DNA from: Brachionus koreanus
Taxonomy: Eukaryota > Rotifera > Eurotatoria > Ploima > Brachionidae
Reading direction: 5' to 3'
Assembly (NCBI GenBank): GCA_016987375.1
Contig: PJRA01000443.1
Span: forward strand, 1,238,464-1,255,784
Length of the DNA stretch: 17,321 nt
Shown: positions 1-8,685 of the stretch, piece after piece
How the letters are laid out: each line of letters begins with the position of its first letter
How positions within the stretch are numbered: the stretch's first letter is position 1
The notes under the pieces: generated by a model
Told to the model about the DNA's origin: nothing
Database searches by the model: none
The model's input: the letters and a program-made list of their open reading frames with translations, nothing else
Translations under genes and position numbers: made by a program

Positions 1-107
1 CTAAGTATATGCCCAAGTCATCGCAATCTTTTTTTCTTAATACATTGACTCAATGGCTCAGAATTTGTTCTTTTGTATAGTTCAGCATTTGACAGTATCT
101 CAGGCCA

Positions 108-485
108 GTGTATCCCCAGAATGCTTCGAACAAACGCGTCGGGCTAACTACCCGACCGTTCAAGACATTAGAAGTTACAAAGAAATCAAGAAAGACGAAA
201 AAAACTCAAGGGAGTAGTGGTATCATCCCAATGGACAATACAACGCCAGTCATGACGCTTGAGACTGAAAACCTTCGGGGAGGTAACAAGCAGAAAAATG
301 GGATATTTACTGCGAAATAAAGATGTAAAATCGGAACCTGGAATGTCAGAACCATGTCCGAAACATCAAGGTGTGCTCAGGCAGCAATGGTCATGGAAAA
401 ATATGGATTGGAGGTTTTAGGTGTTTGTGAAAGTTGCTGGACAGGATCAGGCCAAATAAACAAATTTGACATATTGACGCATTAA
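108..485 (+). pseudogene. RTE-like non-LTR retrotransposon fragment, endonuclease N-terminus
   Basis: A decayed piece of an apurinic-type endonuclease/reverse transcriptase. One frame runs from 108, is broken by TAA at 318-320, and continues in the same frame to a stop at 483-485. After the break the translation begins IGTWNVRTM and goes on through AQAAMVMEKYGLEVLGV and a WTGSGQ motif, which is the usual N-terminus of the exonuclease/endonuclease/phosphatase domain in RTE-type elements (established family knowledge, from memory). The WN pair is the metal/phosphate-binding start of the fold. Residues 5' of the stop (108-317) have no recognisable domain and may be leader sequence. The coding similarity stops abruptly after the WTGSGQ motif and resumes in the same orientation at 4026, so this is probably the left part of the element at 4026-5681. 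Non-functional. Confidence 0.72.
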
Positions 486-1906
486 TGTTTGAAACAAAAA
501 TTCATTTGAATTAATAGATTTTTATTACATAAAACTTTTGTTTATAGGTTTTAAATTAAATCTTCCATCAACAAAAAAAAATGAATAATTATCAACATTT
601 TAATTACGTTTTAAATAAGACATTTCCGTCAAGTGAGTAACAACTTTTTCGCATGATTATTCAAATGAAGGTTTAAAATTGAAAATCTGTATTATCATTA
701 TTATTATAATATTTTTCTGAGCATTTTTGATAAAAGCATTATTTTTCAAAAAATTTTTTTATTTTTGCTCATCATTTTTTCAATTGATAAACTTTAAATC
801 AATCTAATGCCTGAAATTTTTTGCTGAGTAGAAATATAATAAATCAATTCTCAAAACTTTTAAATAATTAACGTTTTAAAAAAAAAACAGCAATATCATA
901 AAAAGCATCAAAAGTATACACAAAGTTACTTAAAGATTTGCTTGACATGCAGTCTACTGTAGCTCTTATCCTTATTATTTTTACTTTAATTATTATTTAC
1001 CGATTTACTATATTTTCAGAAATTACTAAAAGCAATTTTTTTTTTCAGGCTGCTGAAAGGAAAGACTAAGATCCCTTTCAAAACTGCCCGGGTCTAAACC
1101 CAAACTAAATTTTTAAATAAAAAAAAACGAATTTAAAATAAATGAATAAAATGCTAGTAAAATATAATTCATGATCATATATTAATATTAAAAACATTTT
1201 CAAAATTTAAGGATTTCAGAATATTAAATTTTTTGTGGTGCCCAAATTTCTAATGCAAAGGCTTAACTCTTTTTTCAAGTGATTGCATCGCTGGTAAAGC
1301 TCATTAAATTCTCATCAAATTTTTGAATAGGTTGGATAAAATGTTGAAGTTTTCAATAAAATAAATTTAATGCAAATACATTTTTCTTCAAAATTTGAAA
1401 TATTTGACTAGAATACCTTGTTATTAAATTTAGAAAAAAAAAATTAAATTAATAATTCTATTCAATTTTATTTTTAAGCATTTTAATTATTTTTCGTTTT
1501 TTTAATCTATACTTTATATTTATCTTGTAAATAAATTAGCTCAATCATCCCTGTTTTGGTCTTGACCTTTGGTTTTTTCGATTGAGTTGAAATATTAAAT
1601 AAATATTAAGTAAATATTTTTCTTGTTAAATAATGGATTCAATAAAAAAAGAGTTAATCAGGCAATTTGATTACATAGTCATGGAGATAAATTCGAAAGA
1701 TTTTCCTCCCTTGCGAAGATCGAATCCTTGACCATCTGCTTTTGTGACTAGCAAAGAAATGTCTCGGTTAGATTATTGATTGCTTTAAAAAAAAAAAGGA
1801 TTGTTGTTTATTTTAAAAAATTTTGAAATTACATTTTCAAAATTATTTTGATAGAGTTTGATAATTTAAAACAAAACAATTATTCAAAAATTTAATACTC
1901 AAAAAT
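486..1906. other. AT-rich non-coding stretch
   Basis: About 1.4 kb of strongly AT-rich sequence with many A and T runs and no convincing gene on either strand. A 40-codon frame at 947-1069 encodes a very hydrophobic segment, but it has no homologue I recognise. A short patch near 1708-1735, read on the minus strand, contains GGATTCGATC, resembling a pol III B-box or tRNA T-arm, but no cloverleaf can be built around it. The stretch is the left part of the segment that separates the two RTE-like fragments. Confidence 0.6.
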
Positions 1907-2085
1907 ATCAGAATTAAAATACACATTTGAAAATTTATTATTTAAAATCTAAAAGTAATAGAATAATTGATGGTATTAATAAAATTTATGAATTTAAATT
2001 CAAAAAGTTTAATAAACTAGAAATTTTTATTTATTTTCCATATCAAATCGTTTATTTTTTGACAAACCTAAGAGTAACTCTTACA

Positions 2086-2093
2086 TATAAATA
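2086..2093 (+). promoter_or_regulatory. TATA box of gene A
   Basis: TATAAATA lies 55 nt before the ATG at 2141. It is kept in the duplicate gene B, and a TATA element at a similar distance precedes genes C and D. If transcription starts about 30 nt downstream, the 5' leader would be only about 25 nt (inference). Confidence 0.6.
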
Positions 2094-2140
2094 AAACTTG
2101 AACAAAATCAAATTTATCAAATAAAATCATAGTTTTCAAA

Positions 2141-2676
2141 ATGCAAAAAATCAATTTGAAGAATCTGTTTTTTCTCTTGGCATTAAGTTTGGGTAAAAAA
2201 TAAATAACTTTTCCAAAAAATTTGCACTATTTTGAATTTTTTATAGCAATATTTGGATATGTAAGTAGTTTAAAGTGTTATTATTGCGAAAACTGCGATC
2301 AGATCAATTTAAAAAGACCCTCAACTTTTAAAAAAGCAAGCGTCAGAAAGTGTTTAGGGGGCCAAAAATATTGTATTGTAAGATTTTTTTTCTTAAAGAT
2401 TTTAATTTTATAAATCTATTTTAAATAAAGAGGGCCGAACAAAAATCTATAAGCAACGGAAGAGAGCAAATGAAAGTAGTAGCACTTGGATGTACTACTG
2501 AATGTAATGAGCAATCATATGCCAACACAGGATTAAAGGCTACCTGTTGCACTAAGAATAATTGCAATTTACCGAGACAACAGAGAAATGACAGAAAGGA
2601 CAGAAAAGGTAGAAAAGGTCGAAAAGACAAAGGAAGAAAAAAAGGACGATCAGCAGAAGAGAGCTTTGAGGAATAG
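2141..2676 (+). CDS. Secreted three-finger (Ly6/uPAR-like) protein A with basic tail
   Basis: Three exons: 2141-2192, 2247-2377 and 2431-2676. The introns are 54 and 53 nt with GT..AG ends, in phase 1 and phase 0, giving 142 residues. Residues 1-25 form a signal peptide (KNLFFLLALSLAIFG core). The mature part has ten cysteines at 28, 31, 34, 53, 60, 82, 86, 100, 101 and 106, ending in CCTKNNCN, the CC-x4-CN signature of the Ly6/uPAR three-finger fold. Residues 110-142 form a tail rich in Arg, Lys, Gly and Asp that ends SAEESFEE. No GPI-anchor signal or membrane segment follows the domain, so the product is probably secreted. The start is chosen because it yields the signal peptide and matches gene B. 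Family members are usually receptor ligands or modulators; the partner here is unknown. The gene model is my reconstruction from splice signals and from agreement with genes B-D. Confidence 0.88.
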
Positions 2677-2690
2677 AATATCTTTTTATT

Positions 2691-3529
2691 TTGATCATTA
2701 ATGAGAAAAAATTCATTATTTTATCTTATATTTTTAAATTAATTTAAATTAAAGAGTTTAAAATAAATATTTTTATCAAAATATTTTACTTTATTAAAGT
2801 CAATTAATTTAGTATCAAAGTTCATACAAAAAAAATGGTCTTTAAAATTAAATTTGAATTTTTATTTCAAAGGAAAAGAATTTTTTAAATTGATTTATTT
2901 TTATTTTGGTTTTTTAAAATGAAAAATTTTTATGATTTCCTCAGAAGGAATATCTCAATCAAACATCTTTTAAAAATTAATGATTCCGAAAAAATTTAAA
3001 AAAATGAAATAAATTTTTTGTGCCGACAAACACAGTGACAAAATCGTAAAAAGGAAGCAAAATACTATCAAAGTAAAAATTTTGAACAAATTACATTTTT
3101 AAATTATGGTTTTAAATTCGCAATTAAATTTCAATTTATTTTTATGAATTGCCAATCTTTTTCAAAAATTTATTATATACAAATTTTTAAAAAATGTAAA
3201 AATCTGCGATGAAATTTAATTGCGCATTTAAAATGATTTGATCATTTTGGAAAATGTAATTCGATCGAAAAATTCACTTTGCTCAAAAATTGTACTTTTG
3301 TATTTCAATTTATAACATCTGTTTTTACGAAAAAAATGTAAATAGTTTAACTGATCTTGCAAGAAACGAAGTTAGTTTAAGGAATATTTTTCCATCAAGT
3401 CTAATTAGAGTGACAAAATATCGTTGGATTTAAAAAAAAAACAAGCTAATGTTTTTGACGACGGACGGACCATTGAATTAGGTGCTGGAAGCTTTAAAAT
3501 TTACCAACTGTTTATCTTTTAAGAAGTAC
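2691..3529. other. AT-rich stretch with integrase-derived inverted copy
   Basis: Mostly featureless AT-rich DNA. From about 3316 to 3430 a + strand frame reads TDLARNE...LRNIFPSSLIR, a diverged copy in opposite orientation of the integrase C-terminal sequence in the neighbouring minus-strand fragment. No other gene could be supported on either strand. Confidence 0.55.
2762..2767 (+). terminator. Possible polyadenylation signal of gene A
   Basis: AATAAA lies 86 nt after the stop codon of gene A. In such AT-rich DNA the hexamer is common, so the assignment rests only on position. Confidence 0.35.
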
Positions 3530-3663
3530 TTAATCACTGAAGATAATTTTTGAAAAAACTTTTAAAGTTCTAATTAGTCTTAATGGAAAAATATTCTTGA
3601 AAACCAGTTTGTTTGGTACAAGATCAGTTGAGCTTTTTACATTGTTTTTGTAAAGAAAAAATG
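3316..3663. repeat. Long imperfect inverted repeat (95-bp arms)
   Basis: The arm at 3316-3410 is the inverted, diverged copy (roughly three-quarters identical by eye) of 3569-3663, with a spacer of about 158 bp. Both arms derive from the same part of a decayed integrase frame, the segments LVFKNIFPLRLIRTL and VSLRNIFPSSLIRV. The arrangement suggests a head-to-head insertion or fold-back rearrangement of two element copies. Confidence 0.7.
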
Positions 3664-3956
3664 AAACTTTAACTACTCTTTGCAACTCATCACAACTTTC
3701 TAGTTAGTTGTAAGAATATGCATTTAAAATTGTTTAATTGTCTTAATTGTTCTTCCACAAGTCCATTGCTATAATAATGGTAACATGTAGTTCTTGATTT
3801 CTTGATGTTATAGCTGTTTCATAGTTAAGAGAAAGTTTCGGACTCGCAATCTCTATCTTGTTCAATTAGACATAAAAATTGGCATGACCAACTACATCAA
3901 CACAAATCAAATTCCAGATTTTGTTGATCTTGATAGAAACTAGTGGATGTGTTTTT
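3530..3956 (-). pseudogene. Decayed retroviral-type (Ty3/gypsy-like) integrase fragment
   Basis: Reading the minus strand, several short stretches in different frames keep integrase hallmarks in the right order. Near 3956-3887, KTHPLVSI leads into NLICVDVVG, which corresponds to the first catalytic Asp region. At 3788-3750, HYYSNGLVEE corresponds to the H-x-SNG-x-VE motif with the catalytic Glu of the DDE triad. Near 3640-3560, KNNVKSSTDLVPNKLVF matches the usual segment after the core domain. Frameshifts and stops separate them and the middle Asp is not evident. The assignment to a Ty3/gypsy-like element is from motif memory; another integrase-bearing element is possible. Non-functional. Confidence 0.62.
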
Positions 3957-4025
3957 GCTAAAATCTTTCATTAGATTTTTTTTTGATTTTGTTGATTTTC
4001 TCTTTGGCTACTATTTTGAATCAGA

Positions 4026-5681
4026 AAACGCAAGATTAGACATGGTGTAGGGATAGTGCTTTCAAAACAAGCAAAGGATGCCATGATGGAATGGGAACCA
4101 ATAAATGAAAGATTGATTCGCACACGGCTAAAAGGGCAGCACGACAATATTTCGATCAAACAGTACAATGCGGCAACTAACTAACGGCTGAGAAATGCAT
4201 GGGCATTCACGGTTGTTGAGAGAAAAATAACATTGGTGAAAGATTGGTTGATTTGTGCATGACAAATAACCTCTGTATAGGTGGAGCAATGTTTCAGCAC
4301 AAAAATAAACACAAATTTTCAAGGAAATCACCAGATAGGAAAACTTTAAATCAAATTGATCATATAATGATCAATAAGAGATGGAGGTCTTCCTTAAATG
4401 ACACCAAAGTCTTTAGAGGTGCCGACATATATAGTGATCACTATCAGGTTGGAGCGTGTATAAATTTGAAACTGAGTAAAACCTATCAGAGAAATGCAGC
4501 AAGGAAATACAATATTGGAAGCCTAGCAGATCCTAGACGCAAAGCAGAATACAGCACAAAGCTAAAAAAAATCCTACTAAAATATGGAAATCAAGAGAAT
4601 ACGGATATTCAGAAAAGATGGTTGGAAATTCGGGAAGCCTACTGCAAAACAGCAGAAAAGGTTCTAGGATTTCTAAAGCATGAAAGAAAAAGATGGATAT
4701 CCGATGAGACATGGACCCTGATAACTGAGAGAAGGGTAATTAAGAAAAAGATGCTTCAAGAAAAATCTGACCGAATACGGGAGAAATTAGAAGCATCATA
4801 AAGTATGAAAACAGGCTTTTGAAAAAAAGAAGCAAGGCAAGACAAAAGAAATTATATAAACCTGTGTGCCAGCGAAGCAGAAAAAGCCAGCTAAAAAGTG
4901 GATCTACATATGCTTTACAAGATCACTAATGCAATATGTGTCACCTTACAGAGAAGAACAACATTATTGAAAGACAAAGAAGATCGTGTCTTAACAACTG
5001 AAAAAGAGTAAGGACAGATATGTGTTGAGCACTTTAAAGAGGTTCTAAATAGACCAGAAACCAAAGAGCATTTACAACCAGAACCAGCTAGTACTGATCT
5101 AGATATTGACACCGAAGTGCCACGCCAAAAAGAAATAGAAACTGCTATAAAGGCTCTAAAAAATAGAAAAGTCCCCGGTATTGACGGCGGCGAGACATCA
5201 TAGAGCAGAATCTCGAATTGAACAGCCCCTTATATCTTAACTTCATTGACTTCAAAAAGGCCTTTGACAGCATTCAAAGAGAAGCCCTGTGGGCCATACT
5301 AAGATCATACGGCTTACCACAGAAAATAATTAACTTGATAAATCTCTTCTACGAGAAATTTGAGTGTAGTGTGATTCTGGAAAAAGGGCAATCTGAGAGC
5401 TTCAAAGTGTGTACAGGAGTCATGCAAGGGTGCGTTCTCTCTCCGGCACTATTCCTAATAGTGATTGATTATGTAATGAAGAAAACAACTGTAAATGCAG
5501 GGGTATACAATGGGGTTTAACAACCAAGCTTGAAGACTTAGACTTTGCGGATGATCTGGTGTTAATATCTAGTACAGAAGAACATATGCATATGAAAACA
5601 CAAGATTTGGCGAACAACGCTAAACCAACTGGACTCGAAATAAATGTGGCCAAAACAAAAAAAGTTTATTCATATCATTAA
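4026..5681 (+). pseudogene. RTE-like non-LTR retrotransposon fragment, endonuclease C-terminus and reverse transcriptase
   Basis: A multiply broken endonuclease/reverse transcriptase. 4026-4180 encodes RHGVGIVLSKQAKDAMMEWE, mid-endonuclease. About 60 residues are then missing and the frame resumes at MGIHG (4198). 4244-4480 ends the endonuclease with NQIDHIMINKRW and the SDH catalytic His motif (YSDHYQV). A linker with several stops reaches VPGIDG near 5171. About 100 reverse-transcriptase residues are deleted before the palm motif FIDFKKAFDS (5242-5271). The sequence continues to GVMQGCVLSP (5416-5445), then a frameshift, then FADD (5544-5555), equivalent to the YADD catalytic box. It stops after GLEINVAKTK with the C-terminus absent. 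The motif wording resembles RTE-clade elements (from memory). It lies collinear with 108-485. Confidence 0.85.
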
Positions 5682-6299
5682 TATTCAATTAAGGAATTTT
5701 TGTTGTTTATAGGTCTTTTTATTAATTTTTGTAAATAAATTTCCTTTAATTTTGTATCTTTTATTATTTTGTAAACAAAATCTAAAGAGAAAGAAAGTTT
5801 TCGACTAATTTGTCCTGAATGAGTCTTAATTCAGTATCAAGCGATTTATTTATTTTTTTCTCCAAATATATGTTTAAGGCATCCCTGGCTGAACGCTAGA
5901 AAGACAGAATTTTATTTTTTCTAATTGTTTCTTATCACTTGTCTATATTTGAATGATTCTTAAGCAGACTCTATCAGCTAAAATGTTTCTTTGTTTTTGT
6001 TTCCCATTTTAAAGTGCTCAATAGCAAGTAATCTAATTTTGACTTACTTTGGTTTATTTTTTTTAACTTTCCATCTAAGTTTAAATTTTTAAAGATTTAG
6101 AGTTTGATGATTAAGAGAAAATGAGACATGCATTTTTAAATTTATTCGTACATTTAATTTGGTTTGGATACTTTCATCAATTTATGAGTTATCTGAATAT
6201 CTATTTTTATTTGTTTTGTGTACCAAGCTAATGCTCCTTCAGATCAAAAATTAAAATGTGATAGATAATTTAAAAAAGTAAAAAAAGAATAACAGGATA
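5682..6299. other. AT-rich stretch without a supported gene
   Basis: No coding region is convincing. On the minus strand, about 5890-5780 gives a short open helical-looking stretch (beginning RSARDALNIYLEKK), but it is bounded by stops and resembles nothing I recognise. It may be remnant sequence between two dead retroelements. Confidence 0.5.
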
Positions 6300-6960
6300 C
6301 ATGTGTTTAAATATCTGATGGCTCAGAAAAAAAGTAGGAAATAGTAAGGTAGCAATTAAACAATGGAGTCGGGTATTCGAGATATCTTTATTCGAGACTT
6401 TAAGAAGTTAAAATTTATTTAAGGCTTCGTGATGTAGAATGTTGGAGACAGTATCAAATTTTAGCTTAAAAATAGACTTATCGGAAGTTTTGATTAACCT
6501 GTTTTTTTTTTATTATTATTTTCTGATAATGAGTTTAAAAAAGGAAAAAAATAGTCTATAATAGATCTAATAGGAGAGTTAAAGAGGTTACCTAGTGTCC
6601 TATAACTTAGGCCCCATTTTTCCTTAGACAAAATCTTTGTTAAATTTAACCTTGAATTACAGTACTCTTTAATTCCGTCAATCATTCAGTTGAAATTTAG
6701 TTTACAGTCAAACCCAGAAATTTAATTTCTTTTTGGCTTTCAATTTTATTTCAATATAATTAACGATCAAAATTAGAAGATTCTTGTATTTTGAGAGGAC
6801 GACTAATAAAATTAGACCATCAGACCATCTTTCGAGATGTCGAAAAATAAGGCATTGTCTTTATCTTTCTATTAAAGGATTCAACAATTTTTTGAGTAAA
6901 GAAAAAAAGATTATCAGCATTTCGCTGGTGTTTCCTAAAACCTGATTGCGCCTAAATCAG
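6300..6960 (-). pseudogene. Second non-LTR retrotransposon fragment (Jockey/CR1-like reverse transcriptase)
   Basis: On the minus strand, AQSGFRKHQRNADNLFFFTQ (about 6949-6890) is the RT motif usually written QxGFRxxxSTxDNL. It is followed by FDIS, then a deletion removes most of the FDKVWHDGL segment. After the gap come IKFLGLTVN (6727-6701), the thumb motif, and 6685-6494 with LTKILSKEKWGLSYRTLGN then IRSIIDYFFPFL, typical of the region after the RT in Jockey/CR1-type elements. A frameshift leads to SNILHHEAL and LKLLKVSN near 6430-6390, which ends the recognisable part. Clade assignment is from memory of motif style; the sequence is clearly different from the RTE-like element next to it and in the opposite orientation. 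Confidence 0.72.
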
Positions 6961-7393
6961 AAGGCGATATGAAAGAATAAAGCTCAAGGTTAAAAAAATA
7001 CTTTGGATATGCAATCTAAACATCATGACTCAAATCAAGCCGAAAATGAGAAATGAAACTCTTGGCACGCCAGTATTTATAATAGTGTTGAGATGTTTGA
7101 AACAAACTGCATCAAAGGACATGTCAAATCAAATTAATAAGTCGGACTCAGAATCAAAAAAAAACGAAGAGAAACTACTTAAAAACTTAATCTAAAGCTT
7201 TATTTTGCAAAAAAAATCAGAATTAAAATACACATTTGAAATTTATTATTTAAAATCTAAAAGCAATAGAATAATTGATTGTATTAATAAAATTTATGAA
7301 TTTTAATTCAAAATATTTTAATAAACTAGAAATTTTTATTTATTTTCCATATCAAATTGTTTATTTTTGACAAACTTAAGAGTAACTCATAGG

Positions 7394-7401
7394 TATAAAT
7401 A
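7394..7401 (+). promoter_or_regulatory. TATA box of gene B
   Basis: TATAAATA, 43 nt before the ATG at 7437, in the duplicated flank shared with gene A (both continue AAACTTGA). It predicts a leader of about 10-15 nt (inference). Confidence 0.6.
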
Positions 7402-7436
7402 AAACTTGAGCAAAATCAAATTAAATAGTTTTTAAA

Positions 7437-7992
7437 ATGCAAAAAATCAATTTGAAGAATCTGTTTTTTCTCTTGGCATTAAGTTTGGGTAAAAAATAAA
7501 CAATTTTTGCTATAATCATGTCTATTTTGAATCTTTTTATAGCAATATTTGGATATGTAAGTAGTTTAAAGTGTTATTATTGCGAAAACTGCGATCAGAT
7601 CAATTTAAAAAGACCGTCAACTTTTAAAAAGGCAACTGTCAGAGAGTGTTCAGGAAGTCAAAAATATTGTATTGTAAGATTTTTTTCTTAAAGATTTTAA
7701 TTTTATAAATATATTTTAAATTAAGAGGGCTGAACAAAATTCTATGAATAGCTATGGAAAAGGGCAAATGAAAGTGGTTGCACTTGGTTGTACAACTGAA
7801 TGTAATAAGCAATCATATGCCAACACAGGATTAAAGGTTTCGTGCTGTACGAAGAATAAATGCAATTTACCGAAAAAAAACAGAAAAGGCGGAAAAGGCA
7901 GAAAAGGTAGAAAAGGCAGAAAAGGTAGAAAAGGCAGAAAGGGAAAAGGAAGAAAATATCAACGATCAGCCGAAGAAAGCTTTGAAGAATAA
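7437..7992 (+). CDS. Secreted three-finger (Ly6/uPAR-like) protein B with RKG-repeat tail
   Basis: Exons 7437-7488, 7543-7673 and 7726-7992, with introns of 54 and 52 nt (phase 1, phase 0), encode 149 residues. The signal peptide (1-25) is identical to that of gene A. Ten cysteines lie at 28, 31, 34, 53, 60, 83, 87, 101, 102 and 107, ending CCTKNKCN. The tail from 111 is built of Arg-Lys-Gly units from seven 9-bp tandem repeats, followed by KYQRSAEESFEE. Compared with A, the tail repeat is longer and purer, and exon 3 gains one residue before the repeat. There is no GPI signal, so it is presumed secreted. Being a recent paralogue of A with intact frame and splice sites, both are probably active. 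The basic tail could bind heparan sulfate, nucleic acid or other polyanions (inference). Receptor or function unknown. Confidence 0.9.
7882..7944 (+). repeat. 9-bp coding minisatellite (RKG units)
   Basis: Seven tandem 9-mers of the form AGAAAAGGY, with one first-base variant and one final variant, encode Arg-Lys-Gly steps in the tail of gene B. The GGC and GGT endings mostly alternate, suggesting an 18-bp higher-order unit. Gene A has only about four looser copies (2593-2628), so the array has changed length since the duplication. Confidence 0.9.
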
Positions 7993-8058
7993 AATTTTAA
8001 TTAATTTATTTTTTTATTTTGATTTTTTAATTCGATTCTATAATTTAAATGAAATAAC

Positions 8059-8064
8059 AATAAA
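8059..8064 (+). terminator. Possible polyadenylation signal of gene B
   Basis: AATAAA, 67 nt after the stop of gene B. Position is the only support, in an AT-rich background. Confidence 0.35.
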
Positions 8065-8120
8065 TTATCTAATCTTTATTTTCAATGGGTGGTATTTAAT
8101 CGATCTGTAGAATTACTTAA

Positions 8121-8685
8121 ATGATCTCCAAAAAAAATCTCTGTTCAAGTCAGACAAATGAAAGTATTTCTAATCAAACAATTAAGAGATACATCAACGC
8201 GGTAAATAAATTAGATTTTAAATCATTTGTTGAATTCAAAGAAATATTTACTAAAACATGGTGTATTTCATTCGACATAAATACAAATGAATCGAATTGA
8301 AAATTGAATGGGAAATGTAGTTGCCCAGCTTATTTAAAATCAAATAAATGTAAACATTTGATAGCTATAGCTGTAAGAAATAAGTACATTAAAATTCCAA
8401 TTGAAGCCAAAAATATTCCAATTGATCAAAAAAGAAATAAAGGTAAAAAGACATTTGAAAAAATGTTGAAGAAATATCTCAACAAAAAAGACAACTTATA
8501 TTAAATGAAACAACAGATGAAGAAGATGAAATTGAAATAGTTGATTCTCAATTGCAAAAATAGTCAACAAAGGTCGTCCGAGCAAAAGACAAAGAGTTGA
8601 AACCATTGAAAAGAATACTATTAATGAAGTTGATAAGGTACCTGAAGTCACTAAAAGGAGAAGAGGTCGCCCCGAAAAAAATTAA
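8121..8685 (+). pseudogene. Broken SWIM zinc-finger / AT-hook gene
   Basis: An ATG at 8121 follows a stop and opens a frame that contains DFKSFVEFKEIFTKTW, is cut by TGA at 8298-8300 and continues in frame to 8504. Right after the stop comes CSCPAYLKSNKCKH (8316-8357), which fits the SWIM pattern C-x-C-x(n)-C-x-H. Two frame changes later, an acidic stretch (TTDEEDEIEIVD) and then two AT-hook-like cores appear, GRP at 8572-8580 in KGRPSKRQR and GRP at 8665-8673 in RRRGRPEKN, ending with TAA at 8683-8685. SWIM domains occur in MULE-type transposases and related proteins, so this may be the 3' end of such an element or a host gene derived from one. One stop and two frameshifts argue that it is dead, unless small introns or sequencing errors explain them. 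Confidence 0.72.

Larger units (their letters stand above)
1907..2690 (+). repeat. Segmental duplication, copy 1 (gene A with its promoter)
   Basis: This block matches 7216-8005 in the same orientation. Similarity begins sharply at ATCAGAATTAAAATACACAT in both copies, covers about 230 bp of 5' flank, the TATA box, all three exons and both introns, and fades just after the stop codon. Exon 1 (52 nt) is identical in the two copies, while the introns and the Lys/Arg-rich 3' end differ more. The duplicated unit therefore carries a whole transcription unit, not an mRNA copy. Confidence 0.88.
7216..8005 (+). repeat. Segmental duplication, copy 2 (gene B with its promoter)
   Basis: Direct duplicate of 1907-2690. 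The left junction is abrupt (ATCAGAATTAAAATACACAT in both copies) and the right end fades just after the stop codon. The two copies lie about 5.3 kb apart, with dead retroelements in between. Differences are concentrated in the introns, the end of exon 2 and the Lys/Arg repeat. Confidence 0.88.

Noticed and set aside
1..107. Possible upstream part of the RTE-like element
   Set aside because: No recognisable motif before 108, so the element's left border cannot be placed.
1540..1592. Short inverted repeat CTCAATC...GATTGAG
   Set aside because: Seven-base arms with a long loop are expected by chance in this composition.
1700..1760. Minus-strand tRNA or SINE with a B-box-like GGATTCGATC
   Set aside because: The T-arm pairing is imperfect, and no acceptor stem or A-box region can be built around it.
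2222..2413. Single unspliced frame across gene A exon 2
   Set aside because: It reads through both introns; the signal-peptide exon and the GT..AG borders shared with genes B-D fit better.
2421..2630. Minus-strand open frame opposite gene A exon 3
   Set aside because: It is the complement of the Lys/Arg/Cys coding exon, which explains its Phe/Leu/Ser-rich translation.
4128..5112. Minus-strand open frames opposite the RTE-like fragment
   Set aside because: The plus strand has endonuclease and RT motifs in order; the minus frames are shadows.
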